A stretch of DNA of 64,000 nt from Imbroritus primus (GCF_964332355.1 NZ_OZ201294.1:124001-188000), one strand, 5' to 3'. Shown: positions 9,342-18,119, numbered from the stretch's first letter. The notes: generated by a model from the sequence alone, not told the origin. Numbers and translations: made by a program.

Positions 9342-9689
9342 TCAGAAGCGCGCCATCCGCCCATATGCCTGATGCGCCTGGCTGCCACGCCGGGCGTCGG
9401 CGATCTGGTGCTGCAGGGCATCCATAACTGGCTGTGCGACGCTGCGCACATAGGCATCGCTGCGCAGGATCTGCGTCAGCAGCAGGGTCTTGCGTTCGCG
9501 CTGACGCGGCTCCAGCGGCACGCTGGTATCTTCGGCGCGCAGCCGCGCCACCAGGATGGCACATTCGCGCTCCAGCGCAGTAACCGTATCCCAGTCCCCG
9601 GCGTCCGCGGCGTCTTCCATTTCCGCGGCATGCACGGCGATCTGCTCGTACATGCTGAGCATGGTGTCGTGATGAAAAGTGGATCCCAT
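9342..9689 (-). CDS. fliT: Flagellar export chaperone FliT
   Basis: 115 residues. The start at 9689 is set by a GGGG ribosome site 7 nt upstream; the in-frame ATG two codons earlier is too close to that site. The sequence is a short all-helical protein (MLSMYEQIAVHAAEMEDAAD, LERECAILVARLRAED, LLLTQILRSDAYVRSVAQP), as in FliT, which binds the cap protein FliD. In enteric bacteria FliT also binds FlhDC. It is the last gene of fliDST, 16 nt after fliS. FliT diverges strongly, so the call rests on size, helix pattern and place. Confidence 0.82.
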   Translation of the reverse strand: MGSTFHHDTMLSMYEQIAVHAAEMEDAADAGDWDTVTALERECAILVARLRAEDTSVPLEPRQRERKTLLLTQILRSDAYVRSVAQPVMDALQHQIADARRGSQAHQAYGRMARF

Positions 9690-9705
9690 ATGCATTCCCC
9701 TTTTC

Positions 9706-10152
9706 TCAGGCGCCCGCGACGGCAGGCATGGCGGATGTGGCGGGCGTAGCCAATGGCGCTGCTGCCGGGCGGGCAATCTCGCTCCAGGCGCTCTGCAGCG
9801 AGGCCAACAGGCCATCGACATTGTCGATACGATGTGTATCGTTGTGCAGGTTGGCAGCAATCAGTTCAGCTTCCATATAGGCGTACAAGGCATCGAGATT
9901 GGCAGCGATCTCCCCGCCACGTGTCAGGTCGAGGCTGCCGCGCAAACCTTCGCCGACGATGGTCATGGCGCGTGTGATGGCCCGGCCTTTTTCCGCCAGA
10001 TCACGTCGCTCGACCCCGCGGCGCGCGATTGCCAGCGCGGAGCGCGCGCCTTCGAACAACATCTGGATCAACTGGTGCGGACTGGCACCCATGGTCGACG
10101 TTTCCAGTCCAACTTTTGCGTAAGCGCCCATGGCGCGTTGTGCCGCTAGCAT
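9706..10152 (-). CDS. fliS: Flagellin chaperone FliS
   Basis: 148 residues. It opens with YAKVGLETSTMGASPHQLIQ and LFEGARSALAIARRGVERRD, the conserved helix-loop segments of FliS. Later, SLDLTRGGEIAANLDALYAY matches the conserved GG-(D/E)-(I/L)-(A/S)-NL-(D/E)-x-LY region. FliS is a four-helix bundle that covers the disordered C terminus of flagellin until export. It lies 8 nt after fliD. The last 20 residues are an Ala/Pro tail. Confidence 0.95.
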   Translation of the reverse strand: MLAAQRAMGAYAKVGLETSTMGASPHQLIQMLFEGARSALAIARRGVERRDLAEKGRAITRAMTIVGEGLRGSLDLTRGGEIAANLDALYAYMEAELIAANLHNDTHRIDNVDGLLASLQSAWSEIARPAAAPLATPATSAMPAVAGA

Positions 10153-10160
10153 GTCAGTCC

Positions 10161-12188
10161 TCAGCTGTTCGAGGTGGATTTGGCAAGCGCCGCCAGCTGC
10201 TGGGTGAGAAAGCTGCTGGTGGCATTCATATTGCTGATGAGCGAGTCGAGCGCCTGGAACTGTGCCAGGTAACGCGCCTCGCGCTGGGCCAGCCGCTCTT
10301 CGACATTGGCGATGTCGCGGTCGTAGCCTTTGATGGTGTTGTTGACGGCGTCAGTGCGGCTGGCCACCATGCCTTCCTTGGAGAGCAGATCGTCGATCAT
10401 GCTCTTGAGCGTCGGCGCATAACCACGCGTGATCGTAACCGTGCCACGATCGCCAAGGTTGCCGCCGGGAACCGTCACGATCAGCCCGTCCACGACGGAA
10501 CCGGATTTGCCGATGAGCGTCTGCCCGTTGCCGGTCGCGGCCTCGCCGTTGATCGTACCGGCAGCATCGACACCGTCCGTTGCTACGGGTGCGGCCCCAA
10601 ACAGTGGATTCGCACCCGCCTCGGTAATGCCGAGCGTGGAAGCCGAACCATAGCGGTTGGACGTCAGCTGCAGTACACCACTGGCATCCATCGACACGCT
10701 CACGGCAGCACCAGCGCTGCGCAGGGCCTTGGCGCCGTTGATCTGGCTCTGCAGCAATGCCACCAGGCCGGCATTGGTGTAGGTACCGGGCGGCAGCGTA
10801 ATATCGGCGCTCACGCCATCGACGCGAATGGTGAAGACATCGTTGTCGCCTGCCGTGATCGTCAGCGGCGCAGGCGCCGTGCCGGCGAGCTTGCCCTGCG
10901 TGGCGAGCTGGGTGACATTCACTGCATAGGTGCCGGCCTGGGTCTTGGCGCCGATCGTGCTGGCACTCACCAGGCTATCTGTGCTCTTGCCCACTTCGGC
11001 AAACAAGCGCATCACTTCGTCGGGTGCGCTCGCGATCTTGGCAGTGAGCTTGGCGTCGTCGAGCGAGAGCGTGCCATCTGCCTGGGTGCGGATGCCGAGA
11101 TCAGCCAGCGACTGGACTTCGCCATCGCCGATGGTCTGCGACAAGGCACGATACATCTGCGAGCGTAGCACCGTGACGCTGGCATCGCTGGCCAGCGGGC
11201 CAATGGTCGTGCCCTTGGGATCATTGACGGTCAGTGCGTTGAGGGTTCGCGTCAGGTCGTTGTAGGCCTTGACGAAATCGCTCACTGCCTGCTTCGCTAC
11301 GCCGGGATCAGCCGCAACAGTGAGGGAGGTCGAGCCGGTCTTGAGCAGGTTGAGGGTCACGCCCTCGAGCGCGCCCTTGACGGTATTCGAAGCGCTGGTC
11401 ACGGCGATGCCGTTGATGGTCAGTTCGGCATTCTGCGCCGCCGACTGTTGCGTCAGGTTCTGCACCCCGGCCGGATCGTGGGCCAGCAGGCCGGTCAACG
11501 CGGCATCGGCAGTACCGCCATCGACAGCGGCATCGACGTCGATCCGTACGCTGCCGCCCGCGCCTGGCGCGGTCGATGTCAGGACCAGTCGGTACGGCGT
11601 ACCCGCGCTCCCGTCATTGACGATGCTGGCGCGCACCCCGAGCTTGGCGGCATTAATGGCATCGCGGATGCCGGCGAGGGAATTGTTGCTGCCATCGATG
11701 ACGATGCTGCCGCCCGTCCGGGTCGGGTCCTGGCTGAAGCTGGCACCACTGTATGCACCGTCCGCCAGCGTGCCGCCAGTGATGGCACCGAAGGAAAAGG
11801 TCAGCCGCGTGGGGCTACCGTCGCCGATAGGTGCGGAGATGCTGCTCTGGCCGGCCGCGACCGTGACCTGCGGCTGTGCCAGCTTGGTCACATTGAGCGC
11901 ATACTGCGCGGCGACCGCACCTGCCGTGGCTTCCACGCCCAGCAGCGTGTTGTCGAAACCGCTGATCTTCACGCCGCCAAAGCGGGAGGGCTGCGCCACC
12001 TGGCCCAGCACAGTCTGAAACGAGGCCAGCGCGCTCTTGAGTGTGCCAAGGCCGGAGAGCCGCGCCTGGTAATCGCTCTTGCGCGCCTTGATGCTGTCCA
12101 GCGACTTGCGCTCGATCTGCATCAGGCCCTCGACGATCGATTTCACGTCGAGATTCGATCCAATACCGGGAGAAGAAACCGTAGACAT
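10161..12188 (-). CDS. fliD: Flagellar filament capping protein FliD (long form)
   Basis: 675 residues, longer than the 450-500 of many FliD proteins. The N terminus (SSPGIGSNLDVKSIVEGLMQ) and C terminus (AQFQALDSLISNMNATSSFL) are the helical ends that form the cap leg. A YALNVTKLAQ segment at residue 96 is echoed by YAVNVTQLAT at residue 421, so one head-type module seems to be repeated inside the protein and explains the extra length. FliD folds flagellin monomers at the filament tip. A FliA-type promoter lies upstream, and fliS and fliT follow closely. Confidence 0.95.
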   Translation of the reverse strand: MSTVSSPGIGSNLDVKSIVEGLMQIERKSLDSIKARKSDYQARLSGLGTLKSALASFQTVLGQVAQPSRFGGVKISGFDNTLLGVEATAGAVAAQYALNVTKLAQPQVTVAAGQSSISAPIGDGSPTRLTFSFGAITGGTLADGAYSGASFSQDPTRTGGSIVIDGSNNSLAGIRDAINAAKLGVRASIVNDGSAGTPYRLVLTSTAPGAGGSVRIDVDAAVDGGTADAALTGLLAHDPAGVQNLTQQSAAQNAELTINGIAVTSASNTVKGALEGVTLNLLKTGSTSLTVAADPGVAKQAVSDFVKAYNDLTRTLNALTVNDPKGTTIGPLASDASVTVLRSQMYRALSQTIGDGEVQSLADLGIRTQADGTLSLDDAKLTAKIASAPDEVMRLFAEVGKSTDSLVSASTIGAKTQAGTYAVNVTQLATQGKLAGTAPAPLTITAGDNDVFTIRVDGVSADITLPPGTYTNAGLVALLQSQINGAKALRSAGAAVSVSMDASGVLQLTSNRYGSASTLGITEAGANPLFGAAPVATDGVDAAGTINGEAATGNGQTLIGKSGSVVDGLIVTVPGGNLGDRGTVTITRGYAPTLKSMIDDLLSKEGMVASRTDAVNNTIKGYDRDIANVEERLAQREARYLAQFQALDSLISNMNATSSFLTQQLAALAKSTSNS

Positions 12189-12262
12189 GTCCGCAACCCT
12201 GCTGTGTCTGGCGCGGGCGCCTCATGGCGTGCCGCGCGCGGCCTGGATGGCCGATACCAGTA

Positions 12263-12289
12263 GAAACGGCAGCCAGCGGCACAACTTGA
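12263..12289 (-). promoter_or_regulatory. Sigma-28 (FliA) promoter of fliDST
   Basis: On the minus strand the -35-like TCAAGTTG and the -10-like GCCGTTTC are separated so that 15 bases lie between TCAA and GCCGTTTC, the FliA geometry. The site lies 75 nt before the fliD start and just past the fliC terminator, so fliD has its own late promoter. Confidence 0.62.
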
Positions 12290-12298
12290 GCGCAGACA

Positions 12299-12339
12299 CA
12301 AAAAAAGCCGGCGCGGGAAGGACGTACCCCCGCGCCGGC
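12299..12339 (-). terminator. Rho-independent terminator of fliC
   Basis: Perfect 11-bp arms (12307-12317 with 12329-12339, GCCGGCGCGGG) are followed on the minus strand by a run of seven T. It lies 56 nt after the fliC stop and separates flagellin from fliD. Confidence 0.9.
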
Positions 12340-12394
12340 ATGAGGCGGATCGACATACGCGGCCAGCGAAACGCCAGCCACGCATGCGCCAGGC

Positions 12395-13546
12395 TTAGCG
12401 GCCCAGCAGCGACAGCACCATGTTCGGCATCGAATTGGCTTGCGCCAGCATGGCCGTACCAGCTTGCTGCAGGATCTGGTTACGCGTCAGGTTGGCCGTT
12501 TCCGAGGCGAAGTCCGCGTCGCGGATACGGCTACGGGCGGACTCAAGGTTCTCGGACGTGCTCTGCAGATTCGAGATCACCGAAGCAAAACGGTTCTGGA
12601 TCGCACCCATCTTGGCGCGCGCACCGCTCACAGCCGACAGGGCGGCGTCCATGGCGTTCATGGCCGTGTCGGCACCGGCAACAGTCGACAGGTCGAGCGC
12701 GGCGAAACCGGTCTGCGACGTCACAGTGGCGGCGCCGGCGGTCAGGCCGGTGGTGGCCGTGGTGGCGCTCGCGCCGCCGAAGCCGATCGTAAAGGCGCCG
12801 TTCGATACCAGCGACACGGTCGTGGCCGTATCCTTCACCGCATACACGCCCGATTGCTGCGCGATAGCGTTGATGGCATTCATCAGGCCGTCGGCACGCT
12901 CGGTAGCATTGCCGGCAGCGGCGATATCGCCCACGTTGTAGGTGTTGGCGCCCACGGTAATCTGGATATGGCCAGCCGTGATGGCGGTGAAGGCGGTCGC
13001 GGCAGCGCCCGTCACGTCAGCACGGTCGTAGGTGCCGAGGCTGGTGGAATCGGCATCGAGGATGCTGTCCACGGTGATGCGGTCGCCCGTGTTCGCGCCG
13101 ATCTGGAACTCCTGGGCGGTGAACGAGCCGTCGAGCAGCTTCACGCCGTTGAAGTTGGCCGTGCTGGAAATCCGGTCGATTTCCGATTTCAGTTGTTGTG
13201 CTTCCGCGTCGAGCAGCTTACGGTCTGCCGTCGAGTTGGTGGCGTTACGCGACTGGACAGCCAGTTCGCGGATACGCTGCAGGTTGTTGCTGATCTCGCC
13301 CAGCGCGCCTTCGGCGGTCTGCGTCAGCGAAATGGCGTCGTTGGCATTACGCGCCGCAACATTGGAGCCGCGGATCTGCGTGCCGAAACGTTCGGAAATG
13401 GCCAGACCAGCTGCGTCGTCCTTGGCGCTGTTGATGCGCAGGCCCGAGGACAGGCGCGACAGCGACGTCTGCAATGCCGACTGGTTGTTATTGACATTGC
13501 GCTGGGCGGTCAGCGACGCAATGTTGGTATTGATACTGAGTGCCAT
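12395..13546 (-). CDS. fliC: Flagellin FliC
   Basis: 383 residues from the ATG at 13546 (MALSINTNIASLTAQRNVNN). The conserved D0/D1 ends are complete: LSSGLRINSAKDDAAGLAIS at the N side and ENLESARSRIRDADFASETA to the end MPNMVLSLLGR. The variable middle is short and contains a flagellin-hook-IN-like stretch (ITVGANTYNVGDIAAAG). Flagellin is exported by the flagellar type III system with FliS. A sigma-28 promoter lies about 100 nt upstream and a strong terminator follows, so it is a single-gene unit. There is only one flagellin gene in the window. Confidence 0.97.
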   Translation of the reverse strand: MALSINTNIASLTAQRNVNNNQSALQTSLSRLSSGLRINSAKDDAAGLAISERFGTQIRGSNVAARNANDAISLTQTAEGALGEISNNLQRIRELAVQSRNATNSTADRKLLDAEAQQLKSEIDRISSTANFNGVKLLDGSFTAQEFQIGANTGDRITVDSILDADSTSLGTYDRADVTGAAATAFTAITAGHIQITVGANTYNVGDIAAAGNATERADGLMNAINAIAQQSGVYAVKDTATTVSLVSNGAFTIGFGGASATTATTGLTAGAATVTSQTGFAALDLSTVAGADTAMNAMDAALSAVSGARAKMGAIQNRFASVISNLQSTSENLESARSRIRDADFASETANLTRNQILQQAGTAMLAQANSMPNMVLSLLGR

Positions 13547-13645
13547 GAAAACTCCTTTTTCCCGAGAAGTGTTGCGTAACCCGGCCACCGGGACCGGCAA
13601 CGCAACGTGCCTTGAGCGGAGGCAGCGAAGTGCGTTGTACTTGTG

Positions 13646-13672
13646 TTATCGGACGGTGCGCGGAAATATTTA
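13646..13672 (-). promoter_or_regulatory. Sigma-28 (FliA) promoter of fliC
   Basis: On the minus strand TAAA (13669-13672), 15 bases, then TCCGATAA (13646-13653): near-consensus FliA spacing and sequence. It gives an untranslated leader of roughly 90 nt before fliC. Confidence 0.82.
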
Positions 13673-13845
13673 GGGAGAACGCGATTTTTATGTGACGGCT
13701 GGGTATGGCGCCACCGTGCCGCGCCACCGGGCTATACTCGCCGCACAGTTGGAAAGTGCGTGCGGAGCGCGGGCATGCGTGGCAGGACGCCCCTGCCCGC
13801 GCGAGTTGCCACGCGCTCCCCACCGGATACCTGGGTACCCTGTTG

Positions 13846-14478
13846 ATGCAGAAAGTCCTGATTGCCGAACCGCTCGACATCTTCCGCGCCGGCCTGCGCC
13901 AGTTGGTGGAAGAGTCACGTATTGCCCGACAGATTGGCGCCGTGGCGTCCCGCGACGAGCTGGACTCCGCGCTGCGGAAGCAGCGCTGGCACGGCCTGCT
14001 GTGCGCACTGCCGGCAGAGCCATCGGATACATTCAGCTACCTGCGGGGCCTGCACCAGCAACTGCCGGAACTGCGGATCCTGGTGGTCGGCAATCAGTCA
14101 GAGGCGCAGCTGACCGTGCGCGCCCTCAAGGCTGGCGCCAGTGGCTACCTGCCCCGCACCGCCAGCCGCACCGAAGTCCTGACAGCGCTGCAGATGCTGG
14201 CGCGCGGCAAGAAATACCTGCCGCCGGGCATGATGGAGATCATCGCCGACAACCTCAGTACCGACTGGGAACAGGCTCGGCACGATACCCTCTCCGAACG
14301 TGAATATGAAACCCTCTGCCTGATCGGTTCCGGCCTGACCCTGAGTGATATCGCCGCCCGCATGCAGATCAGCGCCAAGACAGTCAGCGCCTACCGCGCG
14401 CGGATCATGGCCAAGATGCAGTTCCGCAACAACGCCGAGATGACCTATTACGTGGTGTCCAATCAGCTGGCGTCGTAG
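13846..14478 (+). CDS. LuxR/NarL-type response regulator with degenerate receiver
   Basis: 210 residues from the ATG at 13846 (MQKVLIAEPLDIFRAGLRQL). Residues 1-120 fold like a receiver, but the phospho-acceptor position is Ala54 (GLLCALP), the acidic pair is reduced to a single Glu8, and the conserved Lys is Arg104 (GYLPRTAS). Residues 146-205 are a GerE/LuxR helix-turn-helix (TLSEREYETLCLI, LTLSDIAARMQISAKTVSAY). It is therefore probably a phosphorylation-independent DNA-binding protein. It lies between fliC and fliL, divergent from fliC, which suggests a role in flagellar control, but no target is shown. No partner kinase is adjacent. Confidence 0.85.
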   Translation: MQKVLIAEPLDIFRAGLRQLVEESRIARQIGAVASRDELDSALRKQRWHGLLCALPAEPSDTFSYLRGLHQQLPELRILVVGNQSEAQLTVRALKAGASGYLPRTASRTEVLTALQMLARGKKYLPPGMMEIIADNLSTDWEQARHDTLSEREYETLCLIGSGLTLSDIAARMQISAKTVSAYRARIMAKMQFRNNAEMTYYVVSNQLAS

Positions 14479-14495
14479 GCGACGGCAATCAAACC

Positions 14496-14529
14496 CCTGA
14501 TAAACGGGGGATTCCCACCGCTTATCGGG
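14496..14529. promoter_or_regulatory. FlhDC-like palindromic box before fliL
   Basis: CCTGATAAACGG and CCGCTTATCGGG form an imperfect inverted repeat with a 10-nt spacer. This is the best of four similar boxes in flagellar intergenic regions and lies 88 nt before the fliL start. A weak -10 (GAACAAT, about 14553-14559) lies 24 nt downstream. The symmetry, spacer and half-site core resemble enteric FlhDC sites; the binder is inferred. Confidence 0.55.
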
Positions 14530-14617
14530 CGAATCATCGTCCCCGGTCTCGTGAACAATACATGGCATTCTGCGGCGCAGTGTGCGCTGCAACCCGATAT
14601 CACGACCGGATCGAACC

Positions 14618-15130
14618 ATGGCAAACAGCAAAGCCGCCAAACTCCAGGCGGTCCCGCCCGAAGGGACGCCAGACGCGTCAGCGGGCAAGCCCGGCAAGCG
14701 CAAGCTCGTGGTCCTGCTGGCCGTCGTGGCGGCGCTGCTCAGTGGCGCCGGCGTCTGGCTGACGAGCACCGATGGCCGGGCATGGTTGGCCGCGCGGCTC
14801 GAGCCCAAGCCGCCGAGCCCCATCTATGTGGCCCTGGAATCGATGACCGTTAACCTGCAGCCGGACAACGGCGACCGCTACCTGCAGATCGGCATCGTAC
14901 TGAAAAGCTATGACAAGGAGGCCGACGGCCTGGTGAAGATGTTTATGCCGGAACTGCGCAGCCGGGTCCTGCTCCTGCTGTCGTCCAAGACGCCGGCCGA
15001 GCTGTACCAGGCCGACGGCAAGCAGAAACTGGTGAAGGAAATCCTGGCCCTGACGCGGCAACCCTACAGCACGACGGTGTCCGACCTGAAGGTCAAGGAC
15101 GTGCTGTTCACCAACTTTGTCATCCAGTAA
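14618..15130 (+). CDS. fliL: Flagellar basal body-associated protein FliL
   Basis: 170 residues from the ATG at 14618. A basic cytoplasmic start (KPGKRK) is followed by one membrane helix (LVVLLAVVAALLSGAGVWL, about residues 29-47). The periplasmic domain contains PIYVALESMTVNLQPDNGDR and RYLQIGIVLKS, ending SDLKVKDVLFTNFVIQ as in FliL. FliL surrounds the stator units and supports torque. It is the first gene of fliLMNOPQR, 36 nt before fliM. Confidence 0.95.
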   Translation: MANSKAAKLQAVPPEGTPDASAGKPGKRKLVVLLAVVAALLSGAGVWLTSTDGRAWLAARLEPKPPSPIYVALESMTVNLQPDNGDRYLQIGIVLKSYDKEADGLVKMFMPELRSRVLLLLSSKTPAELYQADGKQKLVKEILALTRQPYSTTVSDLKVKDVLFTNFVIQ

Positions 15131-15166
15131 CCGCGACCAGTACACGTTCAACCAACGTCAAACGGC

Positions 15167-16174
15167 ATGATCAAGGAAGAGTTTCTCTCCCAGGATGAAA
15201 TCGACGCGCTACTGCGCGGCGTCAGCGACGATGCGGAGGATGATGCTCCGGCCGAAGCTGCCGATGGCATCCGCCCGTACAACCTGGGCACGCAGGAACG
15301 CATCGTGCGCGGGCGCATGCCCACGCTGGAGATCATCAATGAGCGGTTCGCGCGCAATTGGCGCATTGCGCTGTTCAATTTCATGCGCCGCAACGCCGAG
15401 ATCTCGGTGGGGCAGGTCAAGGTCCAGAAGTACAGCGAGTTCATCCGCAACCTGGTGGTGCCGACCAGTATCAATCTCGTCCAGGTCAAGCCGCTACGCG
15501 GCACGGCGCTGTTCGTGTTCGACCCGAACCTGATTTTTCTGATCGTCGACAACCTGTTCGGCGGTGACGGTCGTTTCCACACGCGCGTGGAAGGCCGCGA
15601 CTTCACGCAGGTGGAGCAGCGCATCATCCAGCGCCTGCTGCATCTGGTATTCGAGCACTACGGCAGCGCGTGGCAGCCGGTGTATCCGATCGAGTTCGAA
15701 TACCTGCGCGCCGAAATGCACACCGAATTCGCTAATGTGGCGACACCGAACGAGGTGGTCGTGACCACCTCGTTCCATGTGGAATTCGGCAACAACGGTG
15801 GCGACGTGCATATCTGCATGCCGTACACCATGCTCGAACCGATTCGCGACCTGCTGTCGAGTTCGATCCAGGGCGAGACACTGGAAGTGGACAAGCGCTG
15901 GGTACGCCTGCTATCGCAGCAGGTGCAATCCGCCGAGGTGCAGCTGATCGCCAATCTGGCCGAAACACGCATTACGCTCGCGGATATTCTCAATATGAAA
16001 GTGGGGGACGTGATTCCGCTCGACATCACCCCCACCGTCACCGGCAATGTGGATGGCGTGCCGGTCATGGAATGCAGCTATGGCACCTTCAACGGGCAGT
16101 ATGCGCTGCGCGTCTGCAAGATGCTGAACCACGCCGCCCAGGACAACCCGCAGGACCAAGACGATGACCGATGA
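15167..16174 (+). CDS. fliM: Flagellar motor switch protein FliM
   Basis: 335 residues. The N-terminal CheY-P docking peptide LSQDEIDALLRGV is at residues 6-18. The middle domain includes RIVRGRMPTLEIINERFARN and the GGDGRFHTRVEGRDFT segment, and the C-terminal FliN-like domain has ILNMKVGDVIPLDI. FliM forms the wall of the C ring; binding of phosphorylated CheY reverses rotation. The length and all motifs are standard. The stop overlaps the start of fliN by 11 nt. Confidence 0.97.
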   Translation: MIKEEFLSQDEIDALLRGVSDDAEDDAPAEAADGIRPYNLGTQERIVRGRMPTLEIINERFARNWRIALFNFMRRNAEISVGQVKVQKYSEFIRNLVVPTSINLVQVKPLRGTALFVFDPNLIFLIVDNLFGGDGRFHTRVEGRDFTQVEQRIIQRLLHLVFEHYGSAWQPVYPIEFEYLRAEMHTEFANVATPNEVVVTTSFHVEFGNNGGDVHICMPYTMLEPIRDLLSSSIQGETLEVDKRWVRLLSQQVQSAEVQLIANLAETRITLADILNMKVGDVIPLDITPTVTGNVDGVPVMECSYGTFNGQYALRVCKMLNHAAQDNPQDQDDDR

Positions 16175-16637
16175 TCCCGACATGCTGTTCGACGAGAACG
16201 AAACCGACATGGCAAAGGTCATGGCCCAGATGGAGCAGGCCGAAGCCGCCCGCGCCGCGACCGCCGCTGCTGCTGCGCCTGCGTCGCCCGCCGCCGCCCA
16301 GCCGGTGAAGCCGGAGGCCGAGCCGGCGCCGATCTTCAAGCCATTGGCGACCGACAAGGATGCCACCATCGGCCGCAATGATATCGACCTGATCCTCGAC
16401 ATTCCCGTCCAGCTCACGGTAGAGCTGGGGCGCACCAAGATCGCCATCAAGAACCTGTTGCAACTGGCGCAGGGCTCGGTGATCGAGCTCGACGGACTGG
16501 CCGGCGAACCGATGGATGTGCTGGTGAACGGATGCCTGATCGCGCAGGGCGAAGTGGTGGTGGTGAACGACCGTTTCGGCATTCGCCTGACTGATATCAT
16601 CACGCCGTCCGAACGCATCCGGAAACTCAACCGCTAG
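16164..16637 (+). CDS. fliN: Flagellar motor switch protein FliN
   Basis: 157 residues. An acidic N terminus (MTDDPDMLFDENETDMAK) and an Ala/Pro-rich linker (residues about 25-55) precede the conserved SpoA domain: NDIDLILDIPVQLTVELGRT, LLQLAQGSVIELDGLAGEP, VLVNGCLIAQGEVVVVNDRF and RLTDIITPSERIRKL. FliN forms the base of the C ring and receives FliH. The start overlaps fliM by 11 nt, and fliO begins 84 nt later. Confidence 0.96.
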   Translation: MTDDPDMLFDENETDMAKVMAQMEQAEAARAATAAAAAPASPAAAQPVKPEAEPAPIFKPLATDKDATIGRNDIDLILDIPVQLTVELGRTKIAIKNLLQLAQGSVIELDGLAGEPMDVLVNGCLIAQGEVVVVNDRFGIRLTDIITPSERIRKLNR

Positions 16638-16721
16638 GACGCGAGACGCAGACCGGAGCGACGAACAAGGCCCGCATACAGCGGTGGCCACACCTTCGCC
16701 GACTTCTCCGGGAGACTCCCC

Positions 16722-17093
16722 ATGACCCACATTGCTGACTGGATCCGGCTGTTCGGCGGACTGTTCTTCGTTCTTGGCATGATCGTGTTCGCCGCCTGGG
16801 CACTGCGCCGCCTGCAGCAGCGTGGCGGACCGGCCGGCAACCAGCGCCAGGTGCTGCGCGTGGTGGGGCACCACGCGCTGGGCATGAAGGAAAAGCTGGT
16901 CGTGGTGGAAATCGAAGACACCTGGCTGGTGCTCGGCATGACGCCCGCCAGCATCACCACGCTGCACACGCTGCCGCGCCCCGCTGCTGCGGCAACCGAG
17001 CCCGGCGCGGCTGGCGATGCGACCCTGCCGCCATCGCTGCCGGCAGCCTTTGCCACGCAGCTGCGGCGCACGCTTTCACGAGACCGAGAATGA
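16722..17093 (+). CDS. fliO: Flagellar biosynthesis protein FliO
   Basis: 123 residues with one N-terminal membrane helix ([22 protein letters not shown], about 9-30) followed by a basic [22 protein letters not shown] domain, as in FliO. It ends in an Ala/Pro-rich tail. FliO helps assemble the FliP ring and is not part of the mature gate. It has a plain start after a CGGGAGAC ribosome site and overlaps fliP by 4 nt (ATGA). Confidence 0.92.
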   Translation: MTHIADWIRLFGGLFFVLGMIVFAAWALRRLQQRGGPAGNQRQVLRVVGHHALGMKEKLVVVEIEDTWLVLGMTPASITTLHTLPRPAAAATEPGAAGDATLPPSLPAAFATQLRRTLSRDRE

Positions 17094-17842
17094 TGTCCCT
17101 GTTTTCCCGCCGCGCGCTCCCCTGCGCGGCAGCCCTGCTGGCGCTGGGCAGTGCCACACCCGCGCTGGCCCAGACCGGCCTGCCGGTACTGACCGCCGGC
17201 GCCAACGGCCAGAGCTACACGCTCAGCATCCAGACACTGCTGTTCCTTACCTCGCTGTCGTTCCTGCCGGCCGTGCTGCTGATGATGAGCGGCTTCACGC
17301 GCATCATCATCGTGCTGTCGCTGCTGCGCCACGCGCTCGGCACGCAGACCACGCCGCCCAACCAGGTGCTGATCGGGCTCGCGCTGTTCCTCACCATGTT
17401 CGTCATGACGCCGGTGCTCGACCGCGTGCACAAGGAAGCCTATACGCCGCTCGCAGAGAACCGCATCAGCTTTGAGCAGGCGCTGGAAACCGCGGCAGTG
17501 CCGGTGCGCGAGTTCATGATGAAGCAGACGCGCGAACCTGACATCGCCCTGTTCGCCCGCCTCGCCAACCTGCCGCCCGTCGAGGGCCCGGAGGCGATTC
17601 CCATGCGTGTGCTGATCCCCGCCTTTGTCACCAGCGAGCTGAAGACGGCCTTCCAGATCGGCTTTGCCATCTTCATTCCCTTCCTGGTGATCGACATCGT
17701 GGTCGCCAGCGTGCTGATGTCGATGGGCATGATGATGGTCTCGCCGGCCATCTTCTCGCTACCGTTCAAGATCATGCTGTTCGTGATGATCGACGGCTGG
17801 CACCTGCTGCTCGGCTCCCTCTCGCAGAGTTTCACCCAGTAG
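17090..17842 (+). CDS. fliP: Flagellar export gate protein FliP
   Basis: 250 residues. A cleavable signal peptide (hydrophobic run ending PALAQ, about residues 1-27) precedes four membrane helices. Conserved motifs are [40 protein letters not shown], the periplasmic [16 protein letters not shown] stretch and [20 protein letters not shown]. FliP forms the five-subunit core of the export gate with FliQ and FliR. It is directly followed by fliQ (5 nt). Confidence 0.97.
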   Translation: MMSLFSRRALPCAAALLALGSATPALAQTGLPVLTAGANGQSYTLSIQTLLFLTSLSFLPAVLLMMSGFTRIIIVLSLLRHALGTQTTPPNQVLIGLALFLTMFVMTPVLDRVHKEAYTPLAENRISFEQALETAAVPVREFMMKQTREPDIALFARLANLPPVEGPEAIPMRVLIPAFVTSELKTAFQIGFAIFIPFLVIDIVVASVLMSMGMMMVSPAIFSLPFKIMLFVMIDGWHLLLGSLSQSFTQ

Positions 17843-17847
17843 CCGCC

Positions 17848-18117
17848 ATGAACCAGGAAACCGTCCTCGACATGGCGCGCCACGCCATCGAGATCGCCAT
17901 CATGGTCGGTGCGCCGATGCTGCTGGTGTCGCTGGTGGTCGGCCTGCTGGTGGCCGTGTTCCAGGCCGCCACCTCGCTCAACGAAGCCACGCTGTCGTTC
18001 ATTCCCAAGCTGCTCGCCATCTTTGCCGCCATGGTGCTGGCCGGGCCGTGGATCCTCTCGGTGCTGGTCGACTACATGCGCGAGCTGCTGATCAATATTC
18101 CCACCTACGTGGGCTGA
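17848..18117 (+). CDS. fliQ: Flagellar export gate protein FliQ
   Basis: 89 residues, the family length, with two hydrophobic helices (AIMVGAPMLLVSLVVGLLVA and IFAAMVLAGPWILSVLVDYM) joined by the conserved AATSLNEATLSFIPKLL loop. FliQ subunits wrap the FliP/FliR core of the export channel. It lies 5 nt after fliP and 2 nt before fliR. Confidence 0.97.
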   Translation: MNQETVLDMARHAIEIAIMVGAPMLLVSLVVGLLVAVFQAATSLNEATLSFIPKLLAIFAAMVLAGPWILSVLVDYMRELLINIPTYVG

Positions 18118-18119
18118 GC

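Noticed and set aside
14501..14528. TAAA ... GCTTATCG before fliL as a FliA promoter
   Set aside because: The downstream element is not GCCGATAA-like, and the sequence is explained by the palindromic FlhDC-like box.
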